Source of the DNA: Norana najaformis
Lineage: Eukaryota > Annelida > Clitellata > Crassiclitellata > Hormogastridae
Length of the DNA stretch: 64,000 nt
NCBI GenBank assembly: GCA_964023275.1
Contig: OZ029919.1
Coordinates: 33,135,561 to 33,199,560, forward strand
Direction: 5' to 3'
A model generated the notes under the pieces. The model made no database searches. It was not told where the DNA came from and worked only from the letters and a program-made list of their open reading frames with translations. Position numbers and translations under genes: made by a program. Below are positions 10,350-21,904 of this stretch, piece by piece. Numbering within the stretch: position 1 is the stretch's first letter; each line of letters starts with the position of its first letter.

Positions 10350-10350
<1 letters not shown>

Positions 10351-10880
10351 GTCAACAGGCGGTGCTAACTGCTAAGCGCGTCTGATGTGAGGCCAGGACA
10401 CACGGACTGACGAGCGGGAGGCCCAGCGAGGAGGACAGGCGACCAACGGAGAGAGAAACCGACGACGAACCCTCCAGTATCTCACGACGAGATGCGAACA
10501 AAGCCCTCGGGCGTCGCATGCCACAAACCTGGACCCTCTTCATCCATCCATCCATCCATCCGTCCGTCCTTCCGTCCCATACGATCCATCCACCCAATCG
10601 ACCCACCCACCGGTCTGAAAAGCCCCCAGGCGGTTTTCAAACACCGACGAACCTGGCTGGAGTACGGACGGCGAAGCGAAAGCCGGTGACAGAAGCACTT
10701 TGGAAACACATGTCGAACGATGGAACGACTTTACGTGAACGAATAGACGCGTCTAACAGCTGCTCGGCGACCAAAAAATATACAACCGAAATATTACGCA
10801 TTATTATTGTTTTTGTTATTATGTAGCTGTTCTGCCTTCGTTTTCTTGCGCAAATAATGTCACGTTAGAAATCATAAACA
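10350..10880. other. Non-repetitive stretch in the FGF intron
   Basis: GC-rich 10350-10740 with a short ATCC/GTCC repeat at 10540-10600. Open frames of ~100 codons exist but show no motif and cross the repeat. No gene supported. Confidence 0.4.
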
Positions 10881-10889
10881 TGCCTACAA

Positions 10890-11850
10890 ACGTACAATCA
10901 TAATACATACACATATACATACATGCGTACATGGATACAAGCATATATACATGCATACAAGCATACATACATACATATATGAATACATACATACATCATA
11001 CATTATATAAGTACATACTTGCATACATAATACATACATACATACACACATACACACATACAGAGAGATAGACACAGACACGGAGATACTGACACATTCA
11101 TACAAACATACATATATACATGCAAATGTCGCTTCAAGATAGGCAGGCAGGCAGACAGACCGACCGACAGACAGACAGACTGACAGACTGACAAACACAC
11201 AGACAGACAGACACACAAACAAAGAGGCGGATAGGTAGATAGATAAATAGACAGACAGACAGATAGGTAAAAGACAGATACACAGACACACCTACAGACG
11301 GATAAAATAGAAACAGACAGACAAACAGACAGACAGCGATGTGAAAGACAGATGAACCGAAGGATGGACGGATGGTCGGACATACTGTTTGACACAAAGT
11401 CAAAGATTACATGGAGCGTGGAAATGAGAAGGAGGAGGAGGAGAAGGAGAAAGGAGGAGAAGGAGGAGGAGGAGAAGGAGGAGAAGCAGTAGGAGGAGAC
11501 GGAGGAGAAAGAGGAGGAGAAGGTGAGTAGGAGGAGAAGGAGAAGGAGAAGGAGAGAGGAGGAGGAGAAGGAGAGAGGAGGAGGAGGAGGAGAGAGGAGG
11601 AGGAGGAGGAGAGAGGAGGAGAAGGAGAAGGAGGAGAAGCAGGAGAAGGAGACGGAGAAGAGGAGAAGGAGGTGAGTAGGAGGAGGAGGAGAAGGAGAAA
11701 GAGGAGAAGGAGTAGGAGCTGAGGTAGGAGCAGGAGCAGAAGGAAGAGAAGAAGACGGAGGAGAACGAGAACGAGGAGGAGAACGAGGAGGAGAATAAGG
11801 AGGAGGGGAAGGAGGAGAAGGAGGAGAGAGGAGGATGCAACAGAGAGTCA
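10890..11850. repeat. ATAC, CAGA and GGA/GAA microsatellite complex
   Basis: (ATAC)n at 10900-11060, CAGACAGA at 11140-11340 and a 420-bp GAGGAG/AAGGAG polypurine tract at 11410-11840. The long - strand frame (282 codons of S, P, L) is an artefact of this composition. Confidence 0.9.
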
Positions 11851-11869
11851 ATCAGTCCTCCTAACGATA

Positions 11870-12060
11870 CCTAATACTTGGATATTACATGCGGCCGGCT
11901 ACACGACCTGGCGCTCACGTTTCACTGCCTATTCTTGCGCTCTTTGATTTCAAAGAACGCCGCGACAATAGATGTCGCCCGCGGCCGACGTGAAAAAGTG
12001 TCAAAACCATTTTACACCCGTCGTCGCCATTCCTACACAACACGCCGTCATATATCACAC
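11870..12060. other. Unique CpG-containing island with paired CTTTGA/TCAAAG
   Basis: About 190 bp with no tandem structure between two microsatellite blocks inside the FGF intron. It includes inverted TCF/LEF-like half-sites at 11942-11955. Possible enhancer, by position only. Confidence 0.3.
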
Positions 12061-12074
12061 ACGCACTTAGACAT

Positions 12075-12600
12075 ATTTACATACATACAATCTATATATA
12101 TATATATATATACATAGAATCGTTGTAAGTTGATATACATCCAAATCTATATATATATTTATATATATAGATATATGGAATCGTTGTAAGTTGATATACA
12201 GGCATATATATATATATATCTTGAAATATATTTTTATGTACACATATATGTATGTGCGTGTATATTTCATTGTTTCTATGCCATTTATAATATAGCAATT
12301 TTGTTGTCTGAAGCACATTGGAAATTCGAACATAGTAGTTGCGTTGTCTGACTGCGACACACATCTATATAAACACTTATTTCAAGTATATAAGCATCAG
12401 TGAAAGTATACGAATACCTATATGTATATAAATATATTATATATGCATATACTTATATATATATGTATGAAAGTATAATTTATAGTTATTTAACAGACTG
12501 TGGTACTTAGTTATTGTGTTCTGACATCCGCTGACAGATGGCGCAAGTGATAAACCAAGGACTATATATATATATATATATATGGAGTCTATTTCTGGCT
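12075..12600. repeat. TA-rich DNA with a 23-bp direct repeat
   Basis: TA microsatellites. GAATCGTTGTAAGTTGATAT occurs at about 12117 and again at about 12178 (61 bp apart), showing a local duplication. Confidence 0.75.
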
Positions 12601-12704
12601 TATGACGTCCTCAAGCATTTGATCGACGACATGAGCAATTGTTATGGAGCTGCTGCGAATTTATCTCGTTTCTTTTGCCAATACAGCTGAATGCACTTGT
12701 ATTC

Positions 12705-12719
12705 AAATTATTATTATTA

Positions 12720-12757
<38 letters not shown>

Positions 12758-13075
12758 GCTACTCCCACTACTACTACTACTACTACTACTATTATTATTA
12801 TTATTAAATTATATATGTATTATCATCATCATCATCAAAATCTACGTATCATCATCATCATCAACATCATCATCATCATGAATTTTTTTATTAATAATAC
12901 TATTTTATTATTATTATTATTATTATGACTATTGTTGTTGCTTTTGTTGTTGTTATTAAATATTATATGTATCATCCTCATCGTCATCATCATCGTCGTC
13001 GTAGTCATAATCATCATCGACAATGTCGCCATCATCATCATCATTGTCGGCATCGTCATTATCACTGTTTGTATA
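12705..13075. repeat. TAC, TTA and ATC trinucleotide arrays
   Basis: (CTA/TAC)n, (TTA)n and (ATC/GTC)n in succession, with one 24-bp GTTGTTGCTTTTGTTG patch. No gene. Confidence 0.9.
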
Positions 13076-13349
13076 AAACCCCAATCCAATGACGCAGCAT
13101 CAGCTGACGGAGCTAATCAACTGATCAGCTGTACATGAAGTACTCCCTCCATTCGTCTTCCCATCGGCAAATGTTTAAAAAACCCAACACCGTGCATCTG
13201 GCACCGAAAGCAATTAGACACTGCAGAGTTTTAAAACAAAACAGGCTGTGATTGAAAACACCATCTGGAAAACAGTAAACAAAGAGCAGAAAACTTACCA
13301 AGGCCTTTTCTTTATCAGGCCTCATTAAAACCTACACAACAACTCAAGT

Positions 13350-13870
13350 CATTTCCATTGTTTAACGACATCTTATAGCTGCCTGGGCCGTTGACGTCGA
13401 CCTTACCATTACCTCGCTGTAATGTATCGTTTGAAAATTGGACAATTTCCTGTTGGCGATTATTTGGTTTTCACAGTTTAACGAGATCTTATGGCATCAA
13501 TGGACGTCGACATCGCCCTCCTCCTTTAACTAGGCTTGGGACTGGCGCTACCGAACTAAATGCAGAGCCGGCGTTTCATCTAAAATTAGCGATTAGTAGT
13601 TCCAATGTGTAACGAGATCTTATGCCATCAAAGGCCATAGACGTCGCCCTGAGGATCAACTTCGTATCAGCGAATTAACGCAGCAGATTTTATATAGCAT
13701 TGTTGAGAGCGTTTTAAAGGTGTCTAATATCAACTGCTGCTTCAATATTTGTAGCCAGTGTTTAGAGACATTAGCATCCGTCAAAAGCATTTTAGAGGTG
13801 TCTAACGACAGCTTTGAATTTTCCATTTTGTTCCTACCAGAACTGTTGACGACTACATTACCTTACACTG
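13350..13870 (+). repeat. CCAGGCTTGGGACTGGC-family block, + orientation
   Basis: TTTAACGACATCTTATAGCT, GCCGTTGACGTCGACCTTAC, CCTCCTCCTTTAAC and GGCTTGGGACTGGCGC recur, followed by GAGCGTTTTAAAGGTGTC at 13710 and TTTTAGAGGTGTCTAA. Opposite in orientation to 3940-4735 and the same as 54730-55680. Confidence 0.65.
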
Positions 13871-13889
13871 TGTAAGTTTCTTACAGACA

Positions 13890-14040
13890 ATAGCGTAACT
13901 ATGGGCCTGCAGGGTCCGCAACTTTGGGGGCCTGGGCCGACTCTGAAAAGTGGGGGCCCGCTCAGAACCTCATAAAACACAAACTTGAGCAATCTTCGTA
14001 GGAGGGTAACAATTTAATAATAATAATTAATAATAATAAC

Positions 14041-14091
<51 letters not shown>

Positions 14092-14100
14092 CTAAGAGCT
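13890..14100 (+). mobile_element. GGGGCCCGCTCAGA repeat with ATA tail
   Basis: AGCGTAACTATGGGCCTGCA, CCGACTCTGAAAAGTGG and GGGCCCGCTCAGAACCTCAT recur in part at 29440-29520. Followed by (ATA)n to 14091. Unclassified mobile element. Confidence 0.5.
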
Positions 14101-15330
14101 TCTGTAAGCCAATTGTTGCCATTTTAAGCAAAATCGTTGATTGCAAACCAACTTCCATGCTGTCTGCGCTTGTTTTATTTATAGCACAATCCTCCTCCTC
14201 CTCCTCTTCTTCCTCTTCCTCCTCCTCCTCCTCCGATACAAACTTGTCTAGTTTTCACACTTTTCATACCATACCAAATGCTTATGTATTTAAAATATAT
14301 GTATAATCAATTGTACACGAAATATATAGGCTTTATTTATATTAATTATTAGTTCTAGGCTCTAAATTCAATTCATACATAGACTATATATTACGCACTC
14401 CATCCTGAGGTTCGCCTGAGTGCTCATTCATGGTGCCGACTGCCACCTGGCGAGTAAAACCGAATCATTCCCTCTACACAACCCTTGGGGTTAGAGTTAG
14501 GGTATCCTCTCAGTCAACACAGAAGGAAAAAACTAGGTAAAAAATGCACTAAAAGCTCAAATATTCGTTCATAAATACTATGAACAAAGTCTCATGCCAT
14601 TCAGAAATCTTTTCTGCAGAACATCTAACTAGCAATCAAACACCCCAATTTCAGATGTACATTACGGAATATTAGTGGACCACAGCAGCGTGTAATAAAT
14701 GTAAGAGGATAATCGTTTTAAATGGAAATATAGTTTCTGATATTTGCGAATTACTTGGTCGAATAAGGTCGTCAACGGCTTCGAAGATGGCAATAGTTAT
14801 AAAAAGAAACATTTTACTGATTCGCTGTATGTTTTCAACATAATTCAATGGAATTCCGACTATATATTATGCATATAAAATATATATAATTCATATATAT
14901 AATATAATATATATATTATAATAATAAAACGTATCCGGCATGTATAGCTTCATATAACTACTTTACTACTGCATCACCACGGGCCTTGATTTGAAACGAT
15001 CATGTATATATATGCTGTTTAACGTAAATAAAATATCTATTTATAATGAGATGATTAATTCGTATGCTGGGTACAAGGGGCTTAGATCTTTCTGTATGTT
15101 GATAGCAGACGTATACAGTTTAGTAACTGATTTAAGGGTTTTTCTTACGAACGCAGTGGCTGGACGTGACCACCCGCGCGACCGCCGATCTAAGATCCAC
15201 CCTCCGCTACTGCCGCCGATCTAAGACGCACCCTCCGCCACCATGGCGCATATTTACCGTTTTGTAAACATAGGGTTCTCGGTTTGAACTAGGCGTCAAA
15301 CGACTGTCAACGACAACTATTCCATGGCTA
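14100..15330. other. AT-rich non-tandem stretch
   Basis: A TCC-rich patch at 14190-14235 and TA-rich patches at 14280-14400 and 14860-14930, otherwise no repeat family recognised. 15175-15245 contains a duplicated CCGCCGATCTAAGA(T/C)(C/G)CACC unit. No exon supported. Confidence 0.4.
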
Positions 15331-15334
15331 TTTA

Positions 15335-15337
15335 TAT

Positions 15338-15402
<65 letters not shown>

Positions 15403-15470
15403 TGCAAAACAGACAGACAAACAGAAAGGGACAGATAGAAAGGCAGACTGACATACATACACACATACAT
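15335..15470. repeat. (CAGA)n microsatellite
   Basis: About 17 near-perfect CAGA units then degenerate ones, followed by ACATACAC. Confidence 0.9.
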
Positions 15471-15589
15471 AATATGCATGATCAACGCTTACTTAATATA
15501 ATCAGCACTTTGAAAGGTAAATTAAAAGACGCTATATGAAGTTTCTAGATACATACATCCATAGTATGCAAATAATATATAGGCTTTGA

Positions 15590-15685
15590 TTCCTACCTAC
15601 TTATTCACTTACTTACTTTCTCGCTTGCTTTGCTTACTTATTCATTTACTTACTTACTTATTTGCTTACTTACTTACTTACTATG
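15590..15685. repeat. (TTAC)n microsatellite
   Basis: TTACTTACTTAC with TTGC and TTTC variants. 15690-16020 is unique-looking and holds nothing recognised. Confidence 0.85.
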
Positions 15686-16024
15686 TGTATGTGGCTCGTT
15701 AGGGCATGAAATTTCGCAGGAGAAAACTCAATAATTAATTGGTCAGGACCGCTCTTACTTACTACGACGTTTCTGAGGTCCGTTCTAACCTGCTGACCAC
15801 CACCGTCCAGCGCCCTGCAGTGACCCATGCGCATGCGCGAAGAAATCCGGCCAGAACGATCGGAAAGATCGACAGGTGGCGCTTCGATGAGACGAGATAA
15901 TTTTCACAGCTTAAAAACCGACGCCTCTACGAATAATAAATAATCTCTTCCGACGAACAATTATGCGCCAATGTCACGCTTCGTTTAGCTGTCGAGTGGG
16001 GCCAGATCGGATATAACACTATGA

Positions 16025-16030
16025 ATTATG

Positions 16031-16082
<52 letters not shown>

Positions 16083-16440
16083 CTATTATATATAATTCTA
16101 TTATATATAATTCTATTATATATAATTCTATGTAATAAATGCATACATAATGACAGAAAGACTGATGCAGACAAACTGGCGGACAGACATACAGACGGAC
16201 ACATAGACAGACAGAGACAGACGGAGAGCCGGAGAGACAGACAAACGGACAGACGGACGGACAGAGAGATGGTGAGACAGACAGACAGAAAGAGACGGAC
16301 GGACGCACGGACAGAGAGACGGATGACGATACAGATAGACAGACGGACGGACAGAGAGAAGGATGGTAAGACAGACAGACAGGCAGACTGATGAAAAGCC
16401 TCGCATAAGACAGACGTGCAGACACATTCTCATGCAAACA
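16025..16440. repeat. (TA)n, 17-bp ATAATTCTATTATATAT repeats and CAGA/GGAC
   Basis: About 45 bp of (TA)n, three to four copies of ATATAATTCTATT, then CAGACAGACGGACGG-type repeats to 16385. Confidence 0.85.
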
Positions 16441-16502
16441 CCAATAATTTCTATAGAGAATAATTCTCCGGCTTTTCACAGCTGCGGATTCTCAACATTG
16501 AA

Positions 16503-16695
16503 GATAAAGAAATCCTATGTCATTTTGCGTCTGTTCCTATGTCATTATGCATGTGTTCCTATATATGTCATTTTGCGTCTGTTCCTATGTCATTATGCAT
16601 GTGTTCCTATGTCATTTTGCGTCTGTTTCTATGTCATTCTGCGTCTGTTCCTATGTCATTATGCATGTATTCCTAAGTCATTTTGCGTCTGTTCC
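16503..16695 (+). repeat. 22-bp minisatellite, left (direct) arm
   Basis: Eight to nine units of TTCCTATGTCATTTTGCGTC(TG). Variants alternate between ATTTTGCGTCTG and ATTATGCATGTG. Its reverse complement forms 17790-18005. Confidence 0.85.
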
Positions 16696-17200
16696 ACGTG
16701 TCTCGCTCTGCGTTGTCACGCAGTCCTTCTGAGTTTGTTCATGCGTTCATGTTCGGCTGTGTATGTCTAAGTTTGTTCCTCTTTCTCGGTGCGTTTGTTC
16801 CGCTGTCTCTGCCTTAGTACGTTTTTTGCGCTGTGTCTTTGTATGTTCCTGTACATCTCTGCGCTTTTGTTCATGTATGTCTCATTCTGATTGTTCCCAT
16901 GTATCTCTCTTTCAGAAAGAAAAAGGCAAATTTAGAGGTGTCTGCTTGTCTTCCTAAATGTCTCTCTTGCCCGTGTCTTTGTATGCTTGTCTCAGCGTAT
17001 CTGTTCGTTTCAAGTTCTTTCAGTGAAGCGCCTCTGATGTTCAGTTTTTTAGAAACACGTGGCTCTGTCTGTCTCTCGGCTGTTTTTGATCTCCCGCTTT
17101 CATCTCGTCTTTAACTCCCTCCCCTCCTCTCCCCCTCCTTCCGCCACTTTATCATTTTCTCGCCTTTGTAACCAATCTTTAACTCATAAATCTTCTTCTC
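16696..17200. repeat. Decayed TTTGTTC/TCTGTCT repeat region
   Basis: Remnants of the same unit (GTTTGTTCCTC, GTATGTCTCATTCTG, GTGTCTTTGTATG) fading to the right. 17040-17170 is T/C-rich and not tandem. Confidence 0.5.
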
Positions 17201-17207
17201 CCTCATA

Positions 17208-17660
17208 TATAATGTATATATGTATGTATGTATGCATGGATGTATGCATGTATATATGTATGTGTTTGTGCATCGTATGTATGTTTATATGTACCTTATG
17301 TATGTACGTATGTATGTACATATGCATACATGTATGTATGTATATATGTATGTATGTGAGTGTATGTTTATATGTATATTTTTTTGCACCGTATGTATGT
17401 ACGCATGCATACATGTATGCATACATGTATGTATGTATATATGTATGTATGTATGTTTGTATGTATGGATGTATGCATACATATATGCATACATGTATGT
17501 ATGTATATATGTATGTATGTATGTACGTATGTATGTATGTGTGTGTTTATATGTATATTTTTTTGCACCGTATGTATGTACGTATGCATTCATGTATGCA
17601 TGTACACATGTATGTATCTATGCAGTTATATACAGGTATGTGTTTGTGTGTTTGTGTGAG
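17208..17660. repeat. (TATG)n array
   Basis: TATG/TATA/CATG units for about 450 bp with an internal ~180-bp duplication: TATATTTTTTTGCACCGTAT occurs near 17376 and again near 17552. Confidence 0.9.
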
Positions 17661-17779
17661 CCATAATTACCTATTATCTGAATAATCGAATAAATCTTCT
17701 AATCCTTATTAATAGAATATTACTTAATAATAGAGGTAGTTCGTAATCGTAGTTCGGTGACAATTTCAGTATGCGCTTA

Positions 17780-18010
17780 GCCATACTTACCCATACTTAG
17801 CCATACAGACGCAGAATGACATAGGAACAAACGCAAAATGACATACAGTAGGAACAGACGCAGAATAACATAGGAACAGACGCAAAATGACATAGGAACA
17901 CATGCAGAATGACGTAGGAACAAACGCCGAATGACATAGGAACAAACGCAAAATGACATACAGTAGGAACAGACGCAGAATGACACAGTGACAGACGCAG
18001 AAGGACATCA
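17780..18010 (-). repeat. 22-bp minisatellite, right (inverted) arm
   Basis: Nine to ten units of CAGACGCAAAATGACATAGG(AA), the exact reverse complement of the unit at 16503-16695. Confidence 0.85.
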
Positions 18011-18119
18011 GTGAAACGCAGCGATAGACAGGCAAACCTTAACACCAACTTGTAAGAATTCACCAAAAACAACAACATAGTTTCTTTCTGCTCACGAACA
18101 GAACCTTCCGTTGTAAACT

Positions 18120-18960
18120 ACACATTATATAGCGCCCTTTTCAACAGCAGACGGTTCAACAGAGGCGGGGGAGAGGGGTCTAGAGCGCATAGGTGGTAGT
18201 AACAATCGCCCGCTATCAAATCTTTCGCATTCCTCCGCCGATTCAAGCCGGTCCGACGGGAGCCGAGCGGAGCCGAGTGGAGCCGAGCTGACGATGAGCG
18301 AAGACAACGACAATGATAACGACGACGACGCCGAGAGATCGGAGCGCCGATCGAGACCGGCGTAGGGGAGAGAGAGAGAGGGTGGTGCGGGCTCGAAGGG
18401 GGGTCTGCAGAGGGGCAATGACGGCAACCAGAGCCCCCATAAACACTACCTCCTGATCGGCTCGTCTTGTGTTACCCGATCGAGTGTCGGAGATGGGTCT
18501 GCCCCTTCCCGCCTGGCACGGAGCAGATGGAGCAACTGAGGGATGGAGGACTGGCCCGGCTTCTGCTGCTGCTGCTGCTGCTGCTGGAAACAGAGCGACT
18601 GCTTAATTATACACGCGACACTCCTCGCTGTAAACCCGGCCACCCCGACTGAAGAAATCCCAACTGTATGAAACAACGTGGAGGTCTCTAGCATCTAGAT
18701 CGTTATATGCCTCGATACATGAAAGGATCGTGCTTCAAGGGCGCCTAGGTTACCATACCCCTCGATCCCGTTCCCAGATTCCCGGTCCTCCTCCCTCTCG
18801 GCCGCCTGTTCGCCCGGACGTCAGTACCCCCAGGTCTCGACTCTGTTCGTAGTGTAGCTCGTCGTCCGTCCGTCCGAGCATCTCGAGTCTTGTTCCGTCT
18901 GAGGCGCTTAATGCGTTTTCGGCGCTTTGCTATGCCGTCTTTTTCTATTGCCGATCCCCC
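18120..18960. other. CpG-rich block with a CAG/CTG run, inside the FGF intron
   Basis: Starts with a TTATATAGCGCCCTTTT motif, then is GC-rich and non-tandem except for GAGCCGAG triplets at 18265 and seven CTG units at 18560-18587. A + strand ATG at 18294 opens 23 acidic codons (MSEDNDNDNDDDAERSERR) ending near a possible donor GC|GTAGGG. A + frame from 18527 reads MEQLRDGG then poly-L. The opposite strand reads poly-Q. None has a second exon to support it. Could be an alternative promoter or a CpG island; unproven. Confidence 0.35.
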
Positions 18961-18964
18961 CCGT

Positions 18965-19240
18965 CTGTCTGTCTGTCTTTGTCTGTCTGTCTGTCTCTGT
19001 CTTTATCTGTCTCTGTCTCTCTCACCTTCTGTCTCTCTCTGTCTCTGTCTCTCTTTCTGTCTCCCTCTGTCTATCTGTGTCTCTGTCTGTCTGTCTCTGT
19101 CTGTTTCTCTGTCTGTCTCACTCTGTTTGTCTCTCTCTTGCTCTCTCTCTGTCTGTCTTTTTTTTCTCTCTCTCTCTCCATCTCTTTTCCTCCCGCCCTC
19201 TCTGCTTCTCCTCTTTCTCTTCGTCATTCTGCCTCTCTCA
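18965..19240. repeat. CTGT/CT microsatellite
   Basis: CTGTCTGT and CTCTCTGT units with a short poly-T. Continuous pyrimidine on + strand. Confidence 0.9.
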
Positions 19241-19404
19241 CTCGAGCGCGTCTTTGTCGAAATAATACAATCGTCTGAAAGAGTTGCGACGCACAACCGC
19301 TTGGCAGCGAATTTTAACTGCCTTCTAAAAGTCAAGCGAAGAATCTGCCGAATCATAACAACAGATCCTATCACACGAAAGGTCTTATGAAAACTAGCCT
19401 TGTT

Positions 19405-20045
19405 TACGATTACCCATAAACATAAACGAAAACGAGGCATCCATAATTGGGCTCTCTTTTGCGAGACCTAATTAGGAAGACGAAAACGAGGCGTTGACCT
19501 ATTTAAATAAACCAAAACGAGGCATCTATTTTAGGGCACTTATTTACGTTGCCTTACTAGAAAAACGAAAGCGAGGCATTTATTATTGGACCCTCGTAAA
19601 TGTGACCGTAAACAGAAAAAAGAGGCGTTGACCTACTTACATAAACGAATTTTACAAAGCTCTAGATTCGGGTCCTTATTACGTGACCTAATTATGCAAG
19701 CGAAAAAGAGGCATTGACAAATATGTATACCGAAATCAAGACGTTTAAATTTAGCCCTCTTTTACGTGACCTATACAAGCGGACGAAGGCGAGGCTCCTG
19801 TATGTCCTGTGTTGACCTACTTGCATAAACGAAAACGAGGCATCCATAATTGGGTCCTCGTTTGCGTGACCCATATAGACAAACGAAAACGAGACGTTGA
19901 CCTATTTGCATAAACAAAAACGAGGTGTTTATAATCGCAACCTCGTTGTCGTGACCTCTTTAGACAGACGAAAACGAAACAGCCGTTACAAAACGTCTGT
20001 TTGCGTTGACCCACTTACATAAAATACGAAATCGAGGCAAATTAG
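19405..20045. repeat. Degenerate higher-order minisatellite (AAACGAGGC)
   Basis: Two alternating half-units recur five to six times over 640 bp. One is AAACGAGGCATCCATAATTG plus GGTCCTCGTTTGCGTGACC; the other is AAACGAGRCGTTGACCTA plus CTTRCATAAACG. The period is about 120 bp. It ends 80 bp from the FGF exon donor. Confidence 0.7.
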
Positions 20046-20126
20046 CCCATCCTTAAATATTCCATCACAATGACCTACATACATATTGTAAGCTATTTAC
20101 AAAGACGCAGAAAGACGAGACAATAC

Positions 20127-20233
20127 CTTGACTGTGAGTCGTCCATGTTCGTTGAAGCACAGATAGCTGTGCGATGCTGCGCTTCGGATTCTAACCCGAC
20201 TTTGGAACGAATACGTCTCCACTCGAAGCCAAG
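20127..20233 (-). CDS. FGF8/17/18-type fibroblast growth factor, internal exon (107 nt)
   Basis: The acceptor TTTTGTCTCGTTTAG (AG at 20235-20234) is followed by CT, which finishes a codon begun in the previous exon, and 35 codons to AAG|GTATTG. The peptide runs WLRVETYSFQSRVRIRSA and ASHSYLCFNEHGRLTVK. This aligns position by position with FGF8 sequence VETDTFGSRVRVRGA and then GLYICMNKKGKLIAK: beta strands 4-6 of the trefoil, with the diagnostic Y-L/I-C-M/F-N. The phase-0 end joins directly to NTGKGTRC at 8788. The 107-nt size and both boundaries agree with the conserved internal exon of the FGF8 subfamily. The exon lies between a 640-bp minisatellite downstream and a ~400-nt polypurine (+ strand) tract upstream, so splicing must use a pyrimidine tract of unusual length. 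The preceding exon was not found. Confidence 0.88.
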
Positions 20234-20235
20234 CT

Positions 20236-20640
20236 AAACGAGACAAAAGAAGAAAAAAAAACAATTGAAGCCACTGACAACTGAAGAAGATGGAGAAGAA
20301 GGAAGATGAGGAAGAAAAAGGAGGAGAAGGAGGAGAAGGGGAGGAGGAGAAAGAAAAGGAAGAGAAAGAAGAAGAAGAAAAAGAAGAAGGGGAGAAGGAC
20401 GAGAAGGAGAAGGAGAAGGAGAAGAAGGAGGAGGAGGAGGAGATGGAAGAAGAGAAGGAGGTGGAGGAGGAGAAAGAAGGTGACGAAGAGGAACAAGAAC
20501 AAGAAGAAGAAAAACAAGAAGAACATGAACAAGAAGAACAAGAACAAGAAGAACAAGAACAAGAAGAACAAGAACAAGAACAAGAAGAACAAGAACAAGA
20601 AGAACAATAACAAGAAGAACAAGAACAAGAAGAATACAAC
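20236..20640. repeat. 400-bp GAA/GGA/AAC polypurine tract upstream of the FGF acceptor
   Basis: On + it is GAGGAGAAG, AAGAAGAA and CAAGAAGAACAAGAACAAG; on the FGF sense strand it is continuous pyrimidine reaching the acceptor at 20234. Reading frames (poly-E, poly-K) are artefacts. Confidence 0.9.
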
Positions 20641-21480
20641 TGTGCAATCAACCAACGGCTGTAACTATACAACGGTCGCAACCAGACAACCAAACGAGGG
20701 TAGCAAGTGCACTGACAAAGCAAGAGAGGGAGAGGATTCGCAGAATTCTTCTTTTCGATTCCTTCCATTGCAACATTTAAAGAACGACTGCTTTCTCGTT
20801 TGTTGGCGGCCGACGATAATTAAAGAGACGTCTTAAGCGGCCTGAATCGCCAACGTCTGAAAACGTTCAGCCAGTTGCTTCTGTGTGGCTCAAGATCGTC
20901 GCCGTGGCGAAAAATGTTCCGACTTCGTGTTAGCCCAACATTGTGAGGCAAATTTCAAAGTATCCTACGGCTTTAGAGGAAACATTTGAAAGGCAACAGT
21001 GTTTTAATAAGTGAGTGGAAAATTATAAGTTCAAAATGTAGCCCAAGCAGTCTCTCTGTATGTCTCTGTCTGTCTCGCTCCCTTTCTCTCTCCTTCTGCC
21101 TCTGTCTCCTTCTTTTCTCTCTGTCTCTGTCTCTCTGTCTTTCTTTCTGTCTGCCTGTCTCTCTCTCTCACTCTTTCTCTCTCTCTCTCTTTCTCTCCTG
21201 GCTCGAGTCACGAAATCTAAGCAGTCGTGATTGGAGAAAACAAGATTTAGATGAATGAAGTGGTTGCAAACGATATCGACAAAACAGTTCTGTTTTTAGA
21301 AACAGATTTCGCGTCAAAGTCACGTGGAATACCGTACCCCCTAGTTTTCCACACAATGAATAAAATCTGCTCAAAAAATAAGTCTGAACCTAGCATGCTC
21401 CTGACTACTTTTCATACGAATATTCAAATAATAATTATCAAGCGAAAATGGACAGGAGGGAAGAAACGGTGACCTCCTAT
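20641..21480. other. Mostly unique sequence with a CT/CTGT tract
   Basis: 21050-21200 is (CT)/(CTGT)n. The flanks 20641-21030 and 21205-21480 show no family and no exon that could be joined to the FGF exon. Confidence 0.4.
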
Positions 21481-21484
21481 ACCA

Positions 21485-21835
21485 AAGTTACATCCCTAGT
21501 CGCATGGACCAATCACAGTATGTTTCGGAACTATTTTCGCGTTGGGTCCGATCTGGAACCACACCGTCCGGTTGGGGCAATCATTTAATTCGGACAAACC
21601 GAAAAGCGGTTGTGGCGGTGCCTTCAAAGGAAGCGGTGAGGTGGTCCCCTCGGCCGGCCGCCCTTTGACGGGTGAACCTCCCACGAAAGGGCGGGGAGGG
21701 GTTGGGTAGGGGGAGCGTGATTATTGCGAGAACGGAATGCGCGCTTCAAGGCGGTTGGCAAGAGGTCGTGACCTGAGAGAGCCTCTCGCCCTTAAATGAG
21801 ATGTCTTTAGGGTGAGCCCCTCTTATGTCACGTGG
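21485..21835. other. GC-rich non-tandem block
   Basis: Contains CCAATCAC, GGCCGGCCGCCCTTTGACG and AAAGGGCGGGGAGGGG (GC-box-like). A promoter or CpG island is possible, but no exon is identified. Confidence 0.3.
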
Positions 21836-21904
21836 TCGAAGGGTTTCTGCTTAGAAGTGTAACCCATATTCAGTGAGGAACTGGAAAAAAGGTGAAAAGG
21901 ACGG

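Noticed and set aside
11003..11851. 282-codon - strand frame rich in S, P and L
   Set aside because: It spans polypurine and CAGA microsatellites only.
13125..13270. Terminal exon on the - strand after TTTACTGTTTTCCAG (GVFNHSLFCFKTLQCLIAFG)
   Set aside because: The acceptor is good, but the peptide resembles nothing, there is no upstream exon, and it sits within the FGF intron on the same strand.
18446..18694. Poly-Q or poly-L protein at the CTG run
   Set aside because: Seven CTG units only, no splice partner on either strand, and it lies within the FGF intron.
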